Below are positions 7,386-11,582 of a stretch of 11,582 nt of DNA, one piece after another. The first letter of the stretch is position 1. Every line of letters begins with the position of its first letter. The notes below the pieces were generated by a model. It saw only the letters and a list, made by a program, of their open reading frames with translations. It did no database searches and was not told the origin of the DNA. The position numbers and the translations under genes are program-made. Source of the stretch: JBFLXN01 sp040755715 [NCBI: Candidatus Edwardsbacteria bacterium] (lineage in GTDB: Bacteria > Edwardsbacteria > AC1 > JBFLXN01); assembly GCA_040755715.1 (NCBI GenBank), contig JBFLXN010000079.1, forward strand, positions 1 through 11,582, given 5' to 3'.

Positions 7386-7599
7386 TAGTGGTCTGTAACA
7401 TAAATTAACGCTATTAAGTTGGCCCGAAGATACAGACCACTGCGGGGGGTCTTAGTCCCGATTCAATCGGGACTAAGGGGTTACAATTCCGAAAGTTGCC
7501 AGTGGCAAGTTTCGGAATGTCATATCCCGATAGAATCGGGATGTGAAAGTGCTGTGTGACTCCCGAAAAAAGTTACGGAATTTATGTCACACAGCACTA
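7386..7599. mobile_element. MITE-like element with five hairpins and IS630-type ends
   Basis: A 214-bp non-coding unit bounded by TA dinucleotides. The left end TAGTGGTCTGTAACATAA and the inward-read right end TAGTGCTGTGTGACATAA match at 18 of 21 positions when ATT is included. The right end matches the insertion sequence end at 11460 equally well. Five hairpins tile it: 7387-7397/7431-7441; 7451-7463/7465-7477 (13-bp perfect, centre C7464); 7486-7500/7504-7518 (one mismatch); 7521-7531/7535-7545 (one wobble); and 7548-7560/7586-7598 (13 bp). It has no ORF, so it would need a transposase in trans. The outer hairpins mean each terminus also carries its own inverted copy. Two separate insertions are an alternative reading. 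Confidence 0.6.
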
Positions 7600-8388
7600 G
7601 TGTCCGTGTTTATCAATATATTCGCCAACTAAACCTGAAAGTTCTGGGAATTTCTTCTCTTGTAAGACCAGGCGAGTGATGGCTCCGATACGTTGTTTTT
7701 CTTCTAAGGTTAATGAACCAACTGGTTTTTTGATTATTTCTTCAAGAATTATTTTGTATTCTTTTGATTTTTGCTCTTCGCGCTCTCTTTGATAGGACTC
7801 TATAATTTTCACAAATAGTTCTGGTTCTTTTTCTTTAAACGCCCAAAGAGCACAAGCAAAATCTTTTTTATCTGACTTATTTCTTAAGCCCGACAGAAAT
7901 TTCTGGGCTGAGTCTAAATTAGAAGATGTCTGAGTCAATTCTAAGAGTTTCTGATATTTGTTATAGATTTCTTCTAATTTCTTTTCTTTAATTTTCTTTA
8001 GCAACTGTTCTCTATCTGGTGGAGTCAGTTCATCTAACATTGATAACATTGAGAGAAGCGGTGAAACTTTCTCCTTTGGCTTTGGTAGGGCAAAGAGTCC
8101 AGCCGCTTCCAAGAAAGCTTTTACCTTTCTAATAAAATCTTCAGCTTCAAAAGCAGGTAAACAAGCTTTGGCAATTTCCAAGTCATCATCGGTGATTGAC
8201 CTGTTGAGTTTAGAGGCCAATTCTTGGGCTACGAAATCTTCAGGAGCGGCATATTTACTGCGAAAATCTTCTGGAAGGGCTAACCAGAACGAGACTTCTT
8301 TTAGCACCGAATTCACGGTCGCTTTAACCAGAAATTTTTCCCTCTCTTCCACCGCAGATGTTTGGATTTTTACTTCTTTTTCCGCCAT
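7597..8388 (-). CDS. Hypothetical helical protein of unknown function
   Basis: I do not recognise this 263-aa protein. The ATG at 8388 (MAEKEVKIQT) is preferred; an in-frame GTG at 8400 would add four residues. Neither has a clear Shine-Dalgarno. There is no signal peptide and no transmembrane segment. The sequence is rich in Lys, Glu and Leu and looks entirely alpha-helical, so it is probably cytoplasmic. It may be a two-part helical repeat, with FEAEDFIRKVKAFLEAAG in the first half and an acidic/basic helical second half. The stop TAG is formed by the edge of the adjacent MITE-like element, so the C-terminus may be trimmed. It is transcribed away from the small leader-like gene at 8523, and the two promoter regions overlap. 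Confidence 0.7.
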   Translation of the reverse strand: MAEKEVKIQTSAVEEREKFLVKATVNSVLKEVSFWLALPEDFRSKYAAPEDFVAQELASKLNRSITDDDLEIAKACLPAFEAEDFIRKVKAFLEAAGLFALPKPKEKVSPLLSMLSMLDELTPPDREQLLKKIKEKKLEEIYNKYQKLLELTQTSSNLDSAQKFLSGLRNKSDKKDFACALWAFKEKEPELFVKIIESYQREREEQKSKEYKIILEEIIKKPVGSLTLEEKQRIGAITRLVLQEKKFPELSGLVGEYIDKHGH

Positions 8389-8441
8389 AAGATAAACCAC
8401 GAAGTGTTTTCATTACACATCAAACATTTCACATAACACAG

Positions 8442-8470
8442 TTGGTTTCGGTAATCGTAGAAACTATTAT
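8442..8470 (+). promoter_or_regulatory. Possible promoter of the small leader-like gene
   Basis: TTGGTT (8442-8447), a 17-bp spacer, and TATTAT (8465-8470). The -10 matches at five of six positions but the -35 only at TTG. Its -10 overlaps that of the opposing promoter almost exactly. Confidence 0.35.
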
Positions 8471-8495
8471 ACCATACAAAAAGGTGGACTGACAA
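8466..8495 (-). promoter_or_regulatory. Strong promoter of the leftward hypothetical gene
   Basis: Read on the minus strand: -35 TTGTCA (8495-8490), an 18-bp spacer, and -10 TATAAT (8471-8466) with TGG just before it. The architecture is the same as at smc. The transcript would begin near 8459 and have a leader of about 70 nt. Confidence 0.75.
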
Positions 8496-8522
8496 GAAAA
8501 TTTTTACTCAAAGAGAAATAGA

Positions 8523-8738
8523 ATGTTTGAAGAAGCCTTACAGACTCTTTTAAGAAGGGCTAAAAGAGACCTGAGTTTCCGTGAACGCTATTTAGCCGAC
8601 CCAGAGGAAACCTTGAGAGAAGAAGGGATTAAGCTCACTCCCGAAGAAATGGAAAAACTGGAAAGCGAAATCTTAGATATGGAGGAAAAAGAATGGGAAG
8701 AAGAGGAAGACGAACTTGAGGAAGAAGAAGAAAATTAG
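8523..8738 (+). CDS. Small NHLP/Os1348-like leader-type protein with acidic tail
   Basis: A 71-aa protein. Residues 1-48 are helical and resemble the leader regions of NHLP/Os1348-type RiPP precursors. The pattern FRERYLADPEETLREEGI then LTPEEMEKL fits the family rule FRxxLLxDPexaLrexGixLtpEExxxL. In place of a core peptide with Cys, Ser or Thr, the last 20 residues are almost all Glu/Asp with one Trp (EEKEWEEEEDELEEEEEN). No modification enzyme, protease or exporter is in the window. It could be a stand-alone adaptor or recruited fold, a RiPP-like orphan, or a chance match. The start is ATG with a weak AAAGAG upstream. gyrB follows 103 nt downstream. Confidence 0.6.
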   Translation: MFEEALQTLLRRAKRDLSFRERYLADPEETLREEGIKLTPEEMEKLESEILDMEEKEWEEEEDELEEEEEN

Positions 8739-8749
8739 TGACCTCACCT

Positions 8750-10761
<2,012 letters not shown>

Positions 10762-10851
10762 ATACAGTGTAAAATGTAAAAGTAAAAATGAAAAATTACA
10801 ACTCAAAACCAAAAGTGATTGACAGTTTTAAATTGCGTTGGTGAAAGTCCT

Positions 10852-11340
10852 GTGGGAAAAATCATCACACTCCCAGATTTGATTCCCTTGCGAAATCAAG
10901 CAAAAAAAGAACAAAAAAAAGTCGTCTTTACTAATGGTGTCTTTGACATTTTGCATCGCGGACACATTGAATATTTACAAAAGGCAAAACGGTTGGGAGA
11001 TATTTTGATTGTTGGGCTAAATAGCGATGCCTCTACCAAAAGGATTAAGGGTGAGAAAAGACCTATAGTTCCACAGGAAGATAGAGCAGTTATTTTATCC
11101 GCTTTAGCCTGTGTCGACTATGTCTGTCTATTTGACGAAGACACACCGTTGAAACTGATTGAAGCTATCCTGCCGGATATTCTGGTCAAGGGCGCTGATT
11201 GGAAAGTTGAAGAAATTGTTGGTAAAGAAATAGTGGAAAGAGCCGGGGGTAAGGTGGTCCAGATTGATTTCTTAGAAGGAAAATCAACCAGTGGATTGAT
11301 TAACCGGATACTAAGAACACAAGGAAAGGACAGCAAGTGA
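10852..11340 (+). CDS. rfaE2: D-glycero-beta-D-manno-heptose 1-phosphate adenylyltransferase
   Basis: It transfers AMP from ATP to heptose 1-phosphate, making ADP-heptose for the LPS inner core; it corresponds to the C-terminal half of E. coli HldE. The HxGH nucleotidyltransferase motif is HRGH (35-38) within [41 protein letters not shown] and the late STSGLI are all typical. The GTG at 10852, with GGTGAAAG upstream, gives [14 protein letters not shown] and 162 aa, matching the stand-alone family. A TTG at 10819 would add 11 unconserved residues. It follows gyrB by 90 nt of A-rich DNA. It implies an LPS-type outer membrane; the matching kinase and epimerase are elsewhere. Confidence 0.93.
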   Translation: MGKIITLPDLIPLRNQAKKEQKKVVFTNGVFDILHRGHIEYLQKAKRLGDILIVGLNSDASTKRIKGEKRPIVPQEDRAVILSALACVDYVCLFDEDTPLKLIEAILPDILVKGADWKVEEIVGKEIVERAGGKVVQIDFLEGKSTSGLINRILRTQGKDSK

Positions 11341-11345
11341 CAATG

Positions 11346-11368
11346 AAAAAACCTTGATTAAATCAGGG
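11346..11368 (-). terminator. Possible leftward rho-independent terminator
   Basis: Read on the minus strand, CCCTGAT (11368-11362), a TTA loop and ATCAAGG (11358-11352) are followed directly by six T (11351-11346). The stem is 7 bp with one wobble. On the plus strand there is no T-tract, so it would not stop rfaE2 transcripts efficiently. Confidence 0.35.
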
Positions 11369-11384
11369 ATCTAAAGCCATAAAA

Positions 11385-11436
11385 TTTTCATTGACAATGA
11401 AAACTATATATGATATATTTTCATTAAAGATGAAAA
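11385..11436 (+). promoter_or_regulatory. Strong promoter with two operator-like palindromes
   Basis: -35 TTGACA (11391-11396), a 17-bp spacer, and -10 TATATT (11414-11419) with TGA before it. Two similar units lie exactly 33 bp apart, one on the -35 and one from the -10 to the start codon: TTTTCATTGACAATGAAAA (11385-11403, a perfect inverted repeat) and TTTTCATTAAAGATGAAAA (11418-11436). Both are followed by CTATAT. This looks like an autoregulated operator. Confidence 0.65.
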
Positions 11437-11462
11437 CTATATTTCTGGAATTCTTTATCTAG
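11430..11462 (+). pseudogene. Start of a small gene interrupted by the insertion sequence
   Basis: ATG at 11430 opens MKTIFLEFFI and is stopped by TAG (11460-11462), which is the first three bases of the insertion sequence. It sits right after the strong promoter, with a predicted leader of only about four bases. Operator position and N-terminus would suit a DNA-binding autoregulator such as an AbiEi-like antitoxin, but too little remains to say. Confidence 0.35.
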
Positions 11463-11481
11463 TGCTTTATGACATAAGTTC

Positions 11482-11510
11482 TTGACAAATTAAATTATTT
11501 ATGATATACT
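11482..11510 (+). promoter_or_regulatory. Transposase promoter of the insertion sequence
   Basis: Consensus -35 TTGACA (11482-11487), a 17-bp spacer, and -10 TATACT (11505-11510) with an extended TGA (11502-11504). The start point is expected near 11517, inside the loop of the adjoining hairpin. Confidence 0.8.
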
Positions 11511-11532
11511 ACCTCCAAAAGGAGGTGGTATA
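11505..11532 (+). promoter_or_regulatory. Ribosome-site-sequestering hairpin of the insertion sequence
   Basis: TATACTACCTCC (11505-11516) pairs with GGAGGTGGTATA (11521-11532) through 12 pairs, including one wobble, with loop AAAA. The right arm contains the Shine-Dalgarno GGAGGT and the left arm contains the -10 box. Transcripts from the element's own promoter should lack the left arm; read-through transcripts would carry it and mask the ribosome site. Confidence 0.7.
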
Positions 11533-11533
11533 C

Positions 11534-11582
11534 TTGAAAATAAAAAATCAAGTTAAATTAAAACCAAATGAGCGAAAATTAT
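11534..11582 (+). CDS. Probable transposase, N-terminal fragment
   Basis: A TTG start seven bases after GGAGGT opens MKIKNQVKLKPNERKL and runs off the window. The pattern of a basic start followed by V-x-L-x-x-x-E-R-x-x-L resembles the beginning of IS630-family transposases (for example VLTEEERxxL). With 16 residues the product is inferred mainly from its place inside the element. Confidence 0.5.
   Translation, partial: MKIKNQVKLKPNERKL

Larger units (their letters stand above)
11460..11582 (+). mobile_element. Left end of an IS630/Tc1-like insertion sequence (cut by window end)
   Basis: It begins at a TA with TAGTGCTTTATGACATAAG, matching the ends of the MITE-like element at 7386-7599 (18 of 21 with its right end). 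It contains its own promoter, hairpin, Shine-Dalgarno and the first codons of a probable transposase. The TA boundary and TIR position favour IS630/Tc1-mariner, but the family is inferred because the catalytic domain is not in view. Confidence 0.6.

Noticed and set aside
10819-10847. TTGACA at 10819 as a promoter -35 for rfaE2
   Set aside because: No -10-like hexamer lies at 16-19 bp (the region reads GTGAAA), so it is only a chance -35 match. The same TTG is also rejected as the rfaE2 start.

Overview
The window looks like chromosomal DNA of an uncultivated, Gram-negative-type bacterium. The coding capacity is ordinary housekeeping. A heptose-activating enzyme (rfaE2) and a probable outer-membrane barrel argue for an LPS-bearing outer membrane. 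The low-to-moderate GC, the extended -10 promoters (TGnTATAAT) and intergenic DNA packed with several palindromic repeat families fit poorly studied lineages such as Omnitrophota or WOR-3. That placement is an inference and was not tested.

Layout, left to right. 1-193: leader with a weak hairpin and short TTTTGCGG repeats. 194-2929: a tight rightward cluster of rdgB (nucleotide-pool sanitation), an LPG-synthase-like membrane protein and a secreted, probably outer-membrane, protein. 2940-3110: a fold-back repeat. 3120-3647: a cation diffusion facilitator gene cut off after its first half. Its end runs into the promoter of smc (3706-7248). 7249-7600: 350 bp of repeats, made of a 9-nt-periodic inverted array followed by a 214-bp MITE-like element of five hairpins. 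7597-8388 (minus): a helical protein of unknown function, with its own strong promoter. 8523-8738: a small protein resembling NHLP/Os1348-type leader peptides but with an acidic tail. 8842-10761: gyrB behind a structured leader. 10852-11340: rfaE2. 11385-11462: a strong promoter with two operator-like palindromes and the first codons of a gene. That gene is interrupted by the left end of an IS630/Tc1-like insertion sequence (11460 to the window end).

The genes do not form one pathway. smc and gyrB both serve chromosome organisation, and rfaE2, the barrel and the membrane protein serve the envelope. The striking content is mobile and repeated DNA. Three perfect GTAGGGGC-type palindromes lie in frame inside rdgB, and a decayed fourth lies in smc. 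The MITE shares its ends with the IS. The IS start carries a 12-bp hairpin that includes its own -10 box and Shine-Dalgarno, arranged so that only transcripts from outside would hide the ribosome site.

No tRNA, rRNA, CRISPR array or complete defence system was seen.
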